A stretch of 64,000 nt of DNA, taken from Luzula sylvatica (taxonomy: Eukaryota; Streptophyta; Magnoliopsida; Poales; Juncaceae). Within the stretch, counting starts at the first letter, position 1. Every line of letters begins with the position of its first letter. The stretch covers positions 15,282,862 through 15,346,861 of the forward strand of contig OX326959.1 of assembly GCA_946800325.1 (NCBI GenBank), in the 5' to 3' direction. Both the position numbers and the translations under genes were made by a program. Shown here in pieces: positions 19,968-31,723 of the stretch. The notes under the pieces were generated by a model that was not told the DNA's origin, made no database searches, and saw only the letters and a program-made list of their open reading frames with translations.

Positions 19968-22492
19968 CAGAGAGAGAGAGAGAGAGAGGATCACAAACCT
20001 ATTGTTCCAACCAGAAAGATCGTCCAAATTGGGGGCACAAATAACCGCACCATCTTCAAACGAACCCTCCTTAAACGCACGGATCGAAACCCTAACGAGA
20101 CACGAGGATCCCATCTCCGCATTGCAATCCATCTTTTCGACACGTTCCTTCAAAGCCTCGAGACTTCTCGGTAGGAACATTTCGAAACTCGTCGCCACGT
20201 CACCGTTGATGCAATTCCACGGAGGAAGCATGGGGATCTTGTGTGGCCGCATCGAATGCGGACGAAGCTGTGCTGACTCGTCGTTGGAAGCCGCTTCGTT
20301 GGCCATGAAATTTGAATACGCTTTTGTATCGGGAAAATCGTATGGGAAACACGGGATGTTATTCTGCATGAAAATGTAATATTGATTTTAATTTTTAATT
20401 TATATTATATTAATTTGATAGATGGAAAATAAAGTACCTTCCAAGAAACCCAATGTTTCTCTCTCAAGCCTATCGCGCGGGCCCCATTAGAAACCATGAA
20501 AAGCCAAAATGGTTTCACCCAGTTTAGAGGCAATATAATTGACCACCTAATTTAATAAGCTTTAAAATTAGTAAAAATATAAAAAAGGAGTATAAAAAAA
20601 ACTGAAAAAAGGTTAAATTAATACCTCGAGATTGACGAGTCACTAGCGTGTTTTAGGAGAATAACAGGACAAGACCCATCATTCTGTTGTCCACGTGGCG
20701 CATCCTGATTGGCCGGTCCGAGGAATAAAGAACTCAACCTCCTCTTGTTCTTCTCTTTGCAGAGAAGGTTCTCCGCAACGGGCGGATCTATCTTGCAGCA
20801 CGGATCCCAAAGCATATTCGAGGAATCCGAATCGATTGTGATTTCATCGAAATCCGTGCTACTCTCAGACAAAATTTGTCTCGGATCTTGTACTGTTAAG
20901 GGTACGATTGCGCCGCGTGGAATTTTCTCGAGCTGGTCGAGCGTGAAGTGCTTGTGATTTAACGCATTGGTACACAGTATCAAACACGAATCATTATTCG
21001 TACCACTTTTTGACCTGTCAAACACACGAACAATATTTTCCATTATCGAGCCTAACAAAAAAAAAAAAATTAAAGTGAAAAAAAATTACATTGCAATTGG
21101 ATGCAATATTTTCTGAATTAAATGGGAAGCTTTGGTTCCGGTAATTTCTAATTGGGCAATACGCCCCTCTTGTCCAAAACAACTCACCTGCAAATTCTCA
21201 AAAAATATCAGGAATACCCCTAGAAAATAAGAAATATCATGGATACCCCTACAAAATATTTGAGTTTGTGTACCTGTTGATTCTCACATGCAGATTTAAG
21301 AACCACGAGACCTTCTTCAAATGCGGCGGCGTGAATCCATATCCATAATTGGCGTTGTGAAGAAGTTGTTGTGTTGTTATTATCTGAGCTGGCACCGTCC
21401 ACGTGGCGCCACATGTACGTTATTGGTGCGATCAAACGAGACGGTGACGAACCAACATGATATAACTAGAAAATTACGGATCGTCATTATAAGAGGGCAT
21501 TTTGAAAAATATAATTTAAGTATTAGGGTTACGAGTTAGAAAAAATAGAGTTACCATGGCATTTTTGTAATTAGTACCCGCGAAAACATTATTATATAAT
21601 TTATCTGACGATAATTCAGATGGTTCTTGAAGCACGGGAAGTAGAACCTTTCTTAATATAGATAGTATCGAGTCCTAGAAAAACAAAGAATACAAAATTA
21701 GCCCAATTTAACCCTCATTAACTCTCAAAAAATGCAATTAAGACCCAATTAACCCTCTTTGTGCAATTTGACCCTCAAAAGGGTAAAAATTAAAACAAAA
21801 AAAGCACACTTACCTCTTGGCCTTCTAGTTGAATAGGAAAATAATAGCTCGCATCGTGCACAAGAGTCCCATTTTGTAACCATTTCAACAAAGCTCTTGA
21901 ACCTCTCCCTCTACATTATTACATTTTCATTTCTTTTCTTGTTAGTGTTTAATCGAAACAATTTGAGTATAAATAAAATTAATTTTTTAAAAATTGTTCG
22001 GACCTTCCTTGGATTCCAAGGGGGAGATAAAAGCCCCATCTTTTGACCATCTTGAATCGTTTCGCATGCCATACATGTGTGCGCAGTCTCTTCGAAGAGT
22101 CACTTGCCACGGAGAATCCAAGCTCTGGATTGCTCTTCAGCTCTCTCCTTCTCCTCTCCCGTCTACATACCTGAATCCAATTCAAAAATTCATCAAAAAA
22201 ACAAAAAAAAATTCAATAAATTATTGCACGATTCCATCTATATCTATAAAATCACCTTTTTCTCTCCATTTTGACCTTCCGAAGAAGCATCTACATGGCC
22301 GGAAGAGCTGCGCCGCCGCTTGGAACGAGTGCGGACGTGGGAGGTGGTGCGGCGGCGGTCGGAACGACGGAGGCTGAAGTCATTGGAAAGCCTGTTAGAG
22401 ACGATGGAATGGAGGGAGTCGATCTCAGGGCCTCGCGTCTCGGCGAGCTTTTGCACGTTGAGGGTTCTAGGCGGGTTTTGTGTTGCCGCCAT
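19441..22492 (-). CDS. POP1: Ribonuclease P/MRP protein subunit POP1
   Basis: Eleven exons read leftwards: 22492-22256, 22170-22004, 21910-21814, 21674-21555, 21465-21274, 21187-21090, 21014-20625, 20546-20438, 20363-19999, 19897-19706, 19633-19441. They total 719 aa. POP1 is the largest protein of the nucleolar RNase P and RNase MRP ribonucleoproteins, which mature tRNA 5' ends and process rRNA. Landmarks: N-terminal NPPRTLNVQKLAETRGPEID, then RLRTHVWHAKRFKMVKRWGF, then MWR...QLWIWIHAAAFEEG. The POPLD segment at about 434-500 has WVKPFW, SNGARAIGLREKHW and DFPDTKAYS. The C-terminal domain has RRPIGFLTTGFVHG and ERVAMGFC. Exon 7 uses the acceptor after GTTTGACAG; the nearer upstream TTGTTAG would shift the frame. 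A GA/CT microsatellite fills much of the intron at 19898-19998 and is polymorphism-prone. Confidence 0.95.
19927..19988. repeat. GA/CT microsatellite in a POP1 intron
   Basis: A nearly pure GA repeat of about 60 bp with one interruption (GGACAG). On the gene strand it is a CT tract inside intron 9 and may act as a long pyrimidine tract. The ORFs that read through it are artefacts. Confidence 0.9.
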
Positions 22493-23625
22493 TTTTCTCT
22501 CTTCCTTCCCTTGCCAAAAAAATTAATCAGGATTTTTATTTGAGTATTTTGTATATACTTTTTGTTTATGCTTTTTTATTTGAGTATTTTGGATATTTGT
22601 TAATTGATTAGCTTTTTCATAAGAATGAAATTTAAGCTTATTTAGCATTTTTAGTAAAAATTACAAATTATAATAATCTTTAATTAGGATTTTTTTTGAG
22701 AATAAATTATGCATTTTGTGTGGATTAGCTGCTACGATTTAAAATTTAAAATTGATTATTTCATATGTGTTACATTTAATTTTGGTATTTTCATGAAAAC
22801 TACGGAAATCAAGTATTCGGAAAGAACATAAAAAATCGAGTACTTTGCAAGTGAGAATCTATGTTGCACGGATATGTGTACCGAATAGATACTAACACGG
22901 CGATACGACAATTTTAAAAAGATAAGATATGAATACAGGTATATAGTTATACAGGTTTGCTAAGGAGAATCCAAAAAAAAATCCAAAAAGAATTCACGCG
23001 TATAAAATATATTATTCAAATTAGCAAAATATACTGATATATCCAATATGTTAACATAGTTAAAATTGAGAATAAAATAATACATTTTAGATAGTATATT
23101 TTGGTCTTTAGATTTTTTTTTTATGGATTTTTGTTAGCATTTCTATATAATTATTTTAGTATAATTATGTTACATACAAATAATAAATTAATTAAATATT
23201 AACATTACAATAAATAAAATGAATCAAATCAACTATGGCCCGAAATATATAATTGATCCAAGTACTCTAAAAAGAATATCACGGTCGTATTTTGATGTAT
23301 TCCGGAAGTATTCTGACATATCATAAAGTATCGGAGACATATTCATAAAAATAATTGGATACCTCAAGGTATCTTGAGAAAAAGCAAGTTAATTCGTCAA
23401 TTTGTGTTTTGTATGATTTTACCGATATTTTGAAAGTACTTTAGTCTCGAGAGATTTAATCAATCGGGTGACTCAAAATCACTTCTTGCACAAGATTATC
23501 GGGTGACTCGAAACCTAAATGATCATTTGAATAGCATCTTCATGTATTGTTCCAACGTCTCGTGAGTATTATTTTGATCTCGCGTAATCTTGATCATAAA
23601 TCACATTTAAAATAGATCATTAATA
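22493..23625. other. Intergenic DNA upstream of POP1
   Basis: 5' flank of POP1 followed by AT-rich sequence. I see no further gene or element. Confidence 0.4.
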
Positions 23626-23641
23626 GAATCGGTATTATTTT

Positions 23642-24512
23642 TTTTTATTTATTTATTTTTTTTGAAAACTAAAGAGGCGAAGCCTCTTTTAATATATTAA
23701 AGCATAGTTTAATACATTGGATTACGATTTTACATGATTAATGTAAAAAAGTAATTTAATCGCAAAAGTAAATTACGATCGCAAAAGTAAGATACAAACC
23801 ATCCTTTGCCGAGAGATGATGCTTTCGGCCATCCTTAGACGATCGGTTCGTCTCCATAATCGACCTCGTCGGAGCTGTCACCCTTTTCCTTGTCGCGGCA
23901 CCGTCGCCCTCGCTGTCGCAGCCTGTCGCGCCCTCGCTGTCGTCCTCGCTGTCGCCCTCGGATTGTCGCCGGGGCTGTCGCCCGTCGCCCTCGGATCTCC
24001 GCCAGGGACTGTCGCCGTCGGGTTGTCGCCGGGGCTGTCGTCCTCGGATCTCCGCCAGGGGCTGTCGCTCTCGGATCTCAGCCAGGGGCAATCGCTTTCG
24101 CCCTTGCCGTCGTCGCGGTGGCCTCGGTCCGTCGTCGCCGTGTTAGGGTTCCAATCGCCGGCACTAGTCGTCGCCAGTCGTCACCAGACGGCAGTGGCCA
24201 GTTGCCAGTCGTCGCCAGTCGTCGCCAAGCTCCCGCTGGCTCCCTTTCCTCCCGTCGCCATTCCTCTCGTCGCCAAGCTCCGTTTCCTCCCGTCGCCAGT
24301 ATCCGTTTCCTCCCGCTGGCTCCCTTTCCTCCCGTCGCCAAGCTCCCGCTGGCTCCCTTTCCTGCCAGCCAGCGTTCGTCGCCGAAAGCATTGGAGAGGA
24401 GGGGGTGGAGGCGGCGGCTAGGGTTTGCCTCCACCCCGAGATCGCCGAGTTTAGGCTCTTCGAGGAGCTCCAAGAATAGACCTTCTCCCCGAGGATGGGA
24501 CTCTGATGGATC
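23642..24512 (-). mobile_element. LINE-type (or LINE-mobilised) retroposon with GC-rich repeat body
   Basis: 871 bp flanked by a perfect 16-bp direct repeat GAATCGGTATTATTTT (23626-23641 and 24513-24528), the variable-length duplication expected of target-primed reverse transcription. On the minus strand it ends in an A-rich tail ((ATAA)n and poly-A) preceded by AAAGAGGCTTCGCCTCTTTA, a small hairpin like those of plant LINE 3' ends. The rest is a GC-rich island in AT-rich DNA, built of tandem GTCGCC and CTCCCGCTGGCTCCC-type repeats. There is no reverse-transcriptase frame, so it is truncated, internally deleted or non-autonomous. Long ORFs here reflect composition only. Confidence 0.75.
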
Positions 24513-24528
24513 GAATCGGTATTATTTT

Positions 24529-25064
24529 AAAACAACAAAAAAAATTGAATCAACAAAACATACAAACGAACATGCAATTTCTCATTATCCCATCAAGAAA
24601 GAAATAGAGACCAAGGAGAGAAAAACAATCAAATATATCTATTATTCGAATGGCATAAATAATGTACGCTTCTACATACGATTGAAAGTACGCTTTCGAT
24701 TTACGCTTATTTGGTAGAATTCATATAGTTCCGATTTTAGAAATTCGAGCTATACCAGCGTCCTAATAGACCTCTCATTAGGTTACATATTCGGAATCTC
24801 GGACCATAATATTTCTAATGAAAATTATGTTAAAGAATATGTTCCATCCGTGAAGCCTCGTGATAATCCGAGTCTAAAAGAAAAGGTCGATTTGGCTTAC
24901 ATGATACTTCTTGAGAGTCGGCCCTTTTTTTTACAAATATGATATTTAGCGGAGTCAAGGTTTCGAGGACGGTTAGAAACTATGCAATTATGCATGCAAA
25001 AGATATTTAATTTTTAAAAAATAATAATAAAAAAAAAAAGGATTCTTGGAGAACAAAAATAAAA
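24529..25064. other. Intergenic DNA with an LTR-like relic
   Basis: About 24620-24760 resembles the tail of the solo LTR at 16909-17510 (shared TACGCTTC.NCATACG and GAATTCA.ATAGTT spacing). It looks like a decayed fragment of the same repeat family. Nothing else is supported. Confidence 0.35.
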
Positions 25065-25138
25065 TGGTGTTGCGCAGGTTCGAGCTGGGGACCTTTAGTG
25101 TGTAAGATTAACGTGATAACCGACTACACCACAGCACC
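25065..25138 (-). tRNA. tRNA-Val(UAC)-like gene, possibly a pseudogene
   Basis: The minus strand reads GGTGCTGTGGTGTAGTCGGT and continues as a cloverleaf: the D-arm matches plant tRNA-Val, the anticodon loop CTTACAC reads UAC, the T-loop is close to TCGAAC, and the acceptor closes with CAACACC plus A. TTTT follows the 3' end at once, as for Pol III termination. I count about one mismatch each in the acceptor, anticodon and T stems, and a changed T54 position, so it may be a decayed copy. No intron. Confidence 0.6.
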
Positions 25139-25481
25139 ATATTTGCCCCCATTTACTTTCATTCGTTTAAAAATTAAAACAGGAAATAAACAAAAATAGA
25201 AAAAATCAAAGAAACAAAAGAGTCAACACGAGACGAGATACTGAACAACAATGTCAAGATGTATTTTCTAAAATAGTTCTGAAATGTTGTATACATACTA
25301 TATTTACTCGATTTCTTCCCTTAATTAATTTCTAAAATAGGAAACTTAAAACTTTCATAAAAAATTTCGACACTAAAAAAACAACAAAATTAATTTTTTT
25401 TATATCCTATCAAATCAATTCATCTTGTTTTCCCTTGTTGTAGTCACTGCAAAAAATAAGATACAACGATTTATCTATTAC
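25139..25481. other. Intergenic DNA
   Basis: 5' flank of the tRNA-like gene and 3' flank of IREG3. No other feature seen. Confidence 0.4.
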
Positions 25482-28262
25482 TTAGGCCAAAAAATTAATT
25501 AATTCTTGAATAATAATTACCATAGGGGCAAAATGGGGATCGAAGACGAAAAGTTTCCTCTGTTCATCGGTAGGGTTAGTCAACCACGTGCAGAACATAA
25601 AAGCCGCAGCGGCAACACACAAAGCAGAAAATATCGCCAGCACGCCGAAATGCGACACGTCATTTACGATTATAGCCCCGCCCAGCATTACAAGTTCCGC
25701 CAGGCTGGCAATCGAGACTTCGGTTGTACCAATTAAGTTCGCCTTCGAGGCGGGGATTCCCGTTTGGAGAATTTGCGTACCGACCACGTCATACGACATG
25801 TGCCCTAATCTAGATAATACCTGTAACGAAATCGGTTCGATTTAATATTTATTTAAATTTAAATTTCAAGAATTTCGAGAATTTAGAGAATTGCTTACAA
25901 TGGAAGAAAGGAAGATAATTAAAGGGGTTTTTTGCGAAATAGACCCGGTCCAATAAACCCCGAGAGCTATTGCTAAGAAGGATGCTTGAAATATTAATCC
26001 CGCAGCTCCAGCCTGAAAAATTAAAATATTAAAATAAAAATAAATAATAATAGTGAATAAAAATAAAATAAAATAAAATAAACACCTTAAGAATTCCGAG
26101 TTTTTTAACTAGAGGAGACGAAACGAAAGTGGCGACCAATCCCATCGTAGAACACAATCCGCAGAACACTCCAATTATCGACGGGCTAATTCCTGTTCAT
26201 GAATAATAAATATTAAATATATATATAATATAAATAAATGTAATTACTGAGATTATAATTTATATACTTGCCACGATGCATTAAAAGAGCGGTCATGATC
26301 GCGCCGGGAGCGAGGGCAACGTTGAAAAATAAAAGAACGGATGCCATGCTGGCAGGTAGAACTGTTTGGTGTTTGTATTCCTTCCATCCTTGTCTTATTG
26401 CATCCAAACTATTCTCAACTGAAAAAATAAATATGAAAATAAATAAAATTTTGAGTATTTTATTTTATTTAATTAATAATGAGAGTAATTCGACGATTCA
26501 CCTAATTTTCCTGTGTTTAGAAGTAGGTTGCCTAAAGAGGCCTTGTCGTAAGGGACTCGATGGCAATCGAGTACGTAACACGATAGTCTATTCATTATTT
26601 GACCTAGAATTATCTTTAAAAAAATAAAATAATTAATAAAAATTATAAAATGGAAGAATAATTTTGGATTTGAAATTATACCAAAACGGGAAGGCTGCAG
26701 ACCATCAAACCGCAAGCGATTTTCAAGCATGTTACCGTGCTGAATTTCGATAAAAGAAATCCAAATACCGATGCACCTAAAGTCTGTTTAAATTAATTAA
26801 TAATAAATATTAAATAAATAGTTTCGTTATTTATTATTTTATTTTACCTCACAAAGAAGATCGATGCGATTAAGTATAGCATTTGCATGGGCTAACGCGA
26901 TTGGCCTATTCGACCCTGCTAACTTCACAAAAAAAAAACATAAAATTAAATAATTAATTAATAATATATGTAGAAAATGAACGAAATTTTTGTACCAGAA
27001 CGACCCAATCACGTTCCATGGTGACGCCGAGAGCCAAGCCAGCAATGCGTTCGATTGCACTGGCCGAGATCAATATAACGAACCAGGGTTGGAGAAGGAC
27101 AGCTGGCGGTGAATTTCGTCCTATTGTGCTGAATCCATGTATTATCATAGTAGCCGATATTAATTGCGTTGCGACCTGACACGAAAAGGTGTTTTTCGTA
27201 AATAAATAGAAAGTCGAGGGTGTAATAATTAAATAATTATTAGTACCTGTACAAAGTTCAAGCCATTATAAGTAGGGATTCTTGGAAAATGATCCATGAG
27301 TTTTCCAACTAACGGGGCCCCGATAAACACAGATAGCTGAAAAAAAATTAGGAAATTCCTGTTAAAAAAAATGTTAATATTTAATTATCGAATTTTATGA
27401 GTACCTTAGTGAAAAAGCCAACAAGGGCCACGGGAAGAAGGCTGGGATGAAGAATTGAAAGCGCTGCAGGCCAAGCAAAATTCCATAATTGCTCCACCAA
27501 ATTTCCGAATAAATAGCATGCATATAATGCTGAAATAATCAAATAATTTCAATACAGTATAAATATTTACTTGTTTTAAAAAGAGAATTACCATAAAGCC
27601 CTTTGGGATGAGCTGGAGTTGCGGCCAATGACTTTTGCTCTCCAACCGACAAAACCTACGTGATTAAATCTTATTTGAGGGTTTAAGTAATATTTGAGGT
27701 TTATGCAGGGGGGTAAAAGTAAGATTAAATTTTACTGGTAGTTCCTCGAAGACGGAATCTTGGCCGTTGGGAAGCAAACCGAAAGGAGTCGAGCTGAGAT
27801 CCTCTCCAGTTATGTGAACGACTGGAAGCGAGTAGGTTGATATATCATTTAAATTCTCGTTTTGACTCGTTGAGGTTTCCAATTCGATTGTTTCGACATT
27901 TATGATGTAACATTTTGATTTCAAATTACCCAACCTGGTACAGCATTCGTAGAAAGGTTATTACTAAATACACAGAGCTGATAAATTTAGAAGAAAGGTC
28001 AAAAAATTTTGTTTTTCCAATTTCATTTCTCACGAAATTTCATAAATAGAAGAGATTATGCAGAAAAATGCCCTCGTATTTATATGATTAATATTTTAAT
28101 AATGAAATTCATAAAAAATCACCTGTAATTGATATTGGGCAATCTCAAGCGTCCAATTGGGGCAATTCGATGGATGAGATTAACCGAAGTCGAAGAGAGG
28201 AGGCGAGAAGTGGAGGAGGAGGAGCAAAGGTGGGGAGAAGATAGATGGATAACCAACCCCAT
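25482..28262 (-). CDS. IREG3: Solute carrier family 40 member 3, plastid ferroportin
   Basis: Thirteen exons read leftwards: 28262-28123, 27934-27736, 27655-27592, 27529-27405, 27336-27247, 27175-26996, 26922-26848, 26783-26682, 26613-26502, 26418-26272, 26192-26086, 26012-25899, 25820-25482. They total 597 aa, matching plant IREG3 (also called MAR1). The N-terminus is Ser-rich and basic, as in plastid transit peptides. The ferroportin domain begins around residue 130 and is full of membrane helices, with landmarks [44 protein letters not shown] and [16 protein letters not shown]. The family moves metal-related solutes across the plastid envelope; the Arabidopsis protein has been linked to iron handling and to uptake of aminoglycosides. 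The start at 28262 (GCGCCCATGGGG) is the only in-frame ATG that reaches exon 2. Intron 10 begins GC (GCAAGT) instead of GT. A terminal-repeat element lies 244 bp upstream. Confidence 0.95.
26193..26271 (-). other. GC-AG intron of IREG3
   Basis: The donor reads CATCGTG|GCAAGT and the acceptor AACAG. Only this boundary keeps the frame ...[12 protein letters not shown] across exons 10 and 11. GC-AG introns are a minor but normal class, and the GCAAGT context matches their usual strong consensus. Confidence 0.8.
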
Positions 28263-28506
28263 GGGCGCTTCAGAAACCTGGGACTACTAATAAACTCACG
28301 CCGCAGTTTACTACTCATGCAGCTCAGATGCTTTCGACCCACCACTGACTCCGGCGATGTCAGTGTGGGCTTGCGTGTGGAGGGAAAGTGAGTTACGTAG
28401 CTTATCCAGTTTGGTGGAGCAGACAAAAGTTGGGGTGTGAAGTGAGGAGTGAGAGAGAAGAGAACGAGGTATAGACGGCATGGAAAGATAAAGCTCTTCT
28501 TAAAGT

Positions 28507-29825
28507 ACCTGTTCGGCTGCATGGAATAAGCATGGATTAGTGGAAGTAACGAGTTATTCCAGCCGAACACGCGTGGAAGTAAATGGAATAAGAGGAGAAA
28601 AACTGGAATTTATTTCTTCCAAGGGGGAATGAAATTGCCTTATTCCATGGAAGAAGCAAAGTTTTATGACAAAAATATCCCTTTTCCTTCCAAATTAACA
28701 TCTACGTGGCAATAAAAAAATATTTTTCGAATCTCTTCTTTCTTTCATCTTTCTCTCTCCAAACGAAGCTGTCACTGCAATTCTCTAACCTTTCTCTGGC
28801 GAATCTTGTGTTAAATCACAAATTCAATATTTATACGAGATTGGATTCATTTTTCTGTTTTCAAAGAGATCCAATTTGCCCTATGTCAAGTTTGGTGAAT
28901 TTCATCGAACACCTTCAAAGCATGAACATGATATATGTAAGTTCGACAAATCTTCATTTTACAACCTCCAAGTTTGAATTTCGTGGTGAATTTCAGGGAT
29001 TTGTGAGGTTTTAGTTGCAATTTATTTTGTTCGCTTATCAAACATAATTTTCAGTTTTATAATTGGGTAGTTAAAACATTCTCAAACTTCTAATCCTAGA
29101 ATTTCAAGGTTTGGTCAAATTTCAATGTTCTTAACGTACTCTAATTTTAAATATCCGGTTCTTGATTTGTTTGCATTTAAATTGGCTTAATTTATGAGTT
29201 TGGTTATTCATTTAAATGAAGAAATTGTGAGCTTCTAAAACTGAGATCATATTGTACTGAATTTCAAATACCTCGGTACCGGTACCGAAATGGGTAATGA
29301 TATGGAGGCTGGTACAGAGTAGGTGGTGAAGAATCGAACATGTACCGTGCCACGTCAGAACCGAGCGTGTTGTGTTGTGAATTGCTAAGGAGAGTTTCTA
29401 TTTTATCATTTAGAAGGTGTTAAGGCTTTCTTTTTTAAGTAAAAATAGGTTTGGCTGGTACAGAATATGTTTCTTTGTAGAATAGTTTATGGTTTTTGAG
29501 AAGAAAAATGAATGTATCTCAATTTGAAGTTCATGAATTATTTTTCTTGGTCAAGCAATTATTTGTTAATTTTTCTTGTAATATATATCTAATTCAATAT
29601 TTATTCTTGATTTGTAAAAATATATTTATCATTCCCTTTTAAATTGAGCAATTGAGTAATGATAAATTATAAAGACAAGGGTATTTTAGTCATTCACACA
29701 AATTCATACATTTTAACCCATATTCTTATTCCAATTACATTGCCGAACACACATGGAATAAAATGGAATTGTTGACTAGTCTTTCTTCCGTTATTCCTCT
29801 CTTCCATGTGTCGCCGAACGAGCCC
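28507..29825. mobile_element. Non-autonomous terminal-repeat element upstream of IREG3
   Basis: The ends carry related inverted sequences: CCTGTTCGGCTGCATGGAAT at the left and TTCCATGTGTCGCCGAACGA at the right. Each end is itself a small fold-back, with further TTCGGC/GCCGAA copies (near 28560 and 29741). Five-base direct repeats AAAGT flank it (28502-28506 and 29826-29830). The 1.3-kb interior is AT-rich with no transposase. The GTTCGGC-type ends recall hAT-related MITEs, but the duplication is not 8 bp, so class and exact ends are uncertain. Confidence 0.5.
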
Positions 29826-31723
29826 AAAGTGAAAATTTTCATATATACTCTTTGAGGAAAATCAAAATATTAAAGAAATATTTTTTGTATAGATAGAAGA
29901 AATTACAATTGATGAAAATAGTTTACAAATTATTGATATAAATGAGATAATACTCGCGCTACCCGTCGAGCCTGGTAATATATATATTTAATAATGAACA
30001 CGAACTTTTGTTATTATTTTAAAAAACAGAAATTTCAAAGCGAATCTGATTGTTTAAATGTATTAAGTGCGGTCTGCGGATCATATATCCTTAGTTACGT
30101 ATTTTAATAATTATCTAAGTATATCAATGTCTATGTATAATAATATATGAGGTACCGTATAACACCGTTTTACGAAAATATTTTACAAACAACAAATAGT
30201 ACATTATTGTTGTTCGCGATAGTCGCGCAAACAAAAAAATATAAAATTATAAATCATGGATCACATATATTATTATATTATGCAATCATTGCATATTATT
30301 AATTATATAGTATTAACAAAAAAATGTTGATCCGAAATGCAACGATTTTTTTTAAATAATATCACATTTAGTAGTAACAATAATAACAAAAAATAATTAA
30401 GCAAAAACATTTAACATAATGTTATATTTTTAAATTTACAACTTAAAAGTAACAATAATATTTGATATATGTTTATAAGTGTAAGGAGTTATCGATATTT
30501 TCATAGATAAACTTTATCTAGGGAAAAAGATTGTAGATTGTGCACGTCATTAGTAGAAAAGCGGTATGTGTCAGTTTGTCTTTCTTCAATTTTGATCGTA
30601 TTTTGTGCACTCCAAAATTCATGTCGCCCCCATCCAAATTTTATATATATTCTAGATGTATGATATGTTTGTATTTGTTATACCTTTTAGATCTATTTTG
30701 TACTTTTTATATGTATGATATGCTTTTATCGAATACAAATTTGTTACCTTTTATTTATTATATCTTTTTAGATGTAGATGTATGATGTACATTTTTTTAA
30801 TACAATGCATGCTATATTTTTTATATTATATCTGTTTACACATGCAGTTAAAATTGGACAAATAAGATCGAAATTATCACATGTCGCAGCCATATTGATG
30901 CACTCATATTGATGGCATGTGCATAAGAGTGCACATGAATAAGCGTAGATATAGCGCCTTTCGAGAGAGTCATGGAATGCATTAGTCATTAGTCGATCTC
31001 TTTTTTAATTGCTATTATTTTTTAAAGTTAATACTAAAGTTGTTTTGACAAAAACATAAATATAACATATCTATTATAATATAAGTTTTTTACAATTGTC
31101 GTTCAAAAAAATCTCGAAATTCAATTATATAAATATGTATTGTTTTGCATTGTATTTTCTTACATAATATATATGCTGGTATGTATGTTAAAATATAACG
31201 AAAATTCAACCAAAATGGACGAATTTAATATTAAAATTATAAAATACTATTAATATACAACATATGTTCATAATATTATGTATTAATTTATCAGCACGTC
31301 ATATATAAACTATTGATCTTCAATTTATATTCACATTTTATCATGTCACTTAATGTGAAATTATAAACAATTAAATTTGTTTGGTCCAAGATAAATATAA
31401 CAAATTGTAGTAGAAAATAATATGGTTTTCTAAAAATATTCCAAATTGATTGTAAATTAATAAACACATCAATATCTACAAATATGATCATAAAAAATTA
31501 ACTAAGGTAGAACACAAAACATACAAAACTTAAAATAACTTGAAAAAAAACTCGAAATGTGTAAGATACATGAAACTATGTTGATTATTTAACACTACGT
31601 CGTGGACTCATGCCTAGCATGTCCGGGTTGTCAACAATTTCCGCAACATTGTACACTTGTTGTGGTCTGACTAGTCATCGTGTCTATTTAATTTTGACGT
31701 CTTTTTATTTTGTGTGGAATTCT
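29826..31723. other. AT-rich intergenic DNA
   Basis: Almost 1.9 kb of very AT-rich sequence, with no ORF that has coding character and no repeat that I can delimit. Confidence 0.45.

Noticed and set aside
19711..20379. 222-codon plus-strand ORF
   Set aside because: Antisense to POP1 exons and carried by the GA repeat.
23816..24717. Long overlapping ORFs of 201 and 275 codons
   Set aside because: Produced by the GC-rich tandem repeats of the retroposon; the second runs past the element boundary into flanking DNA.
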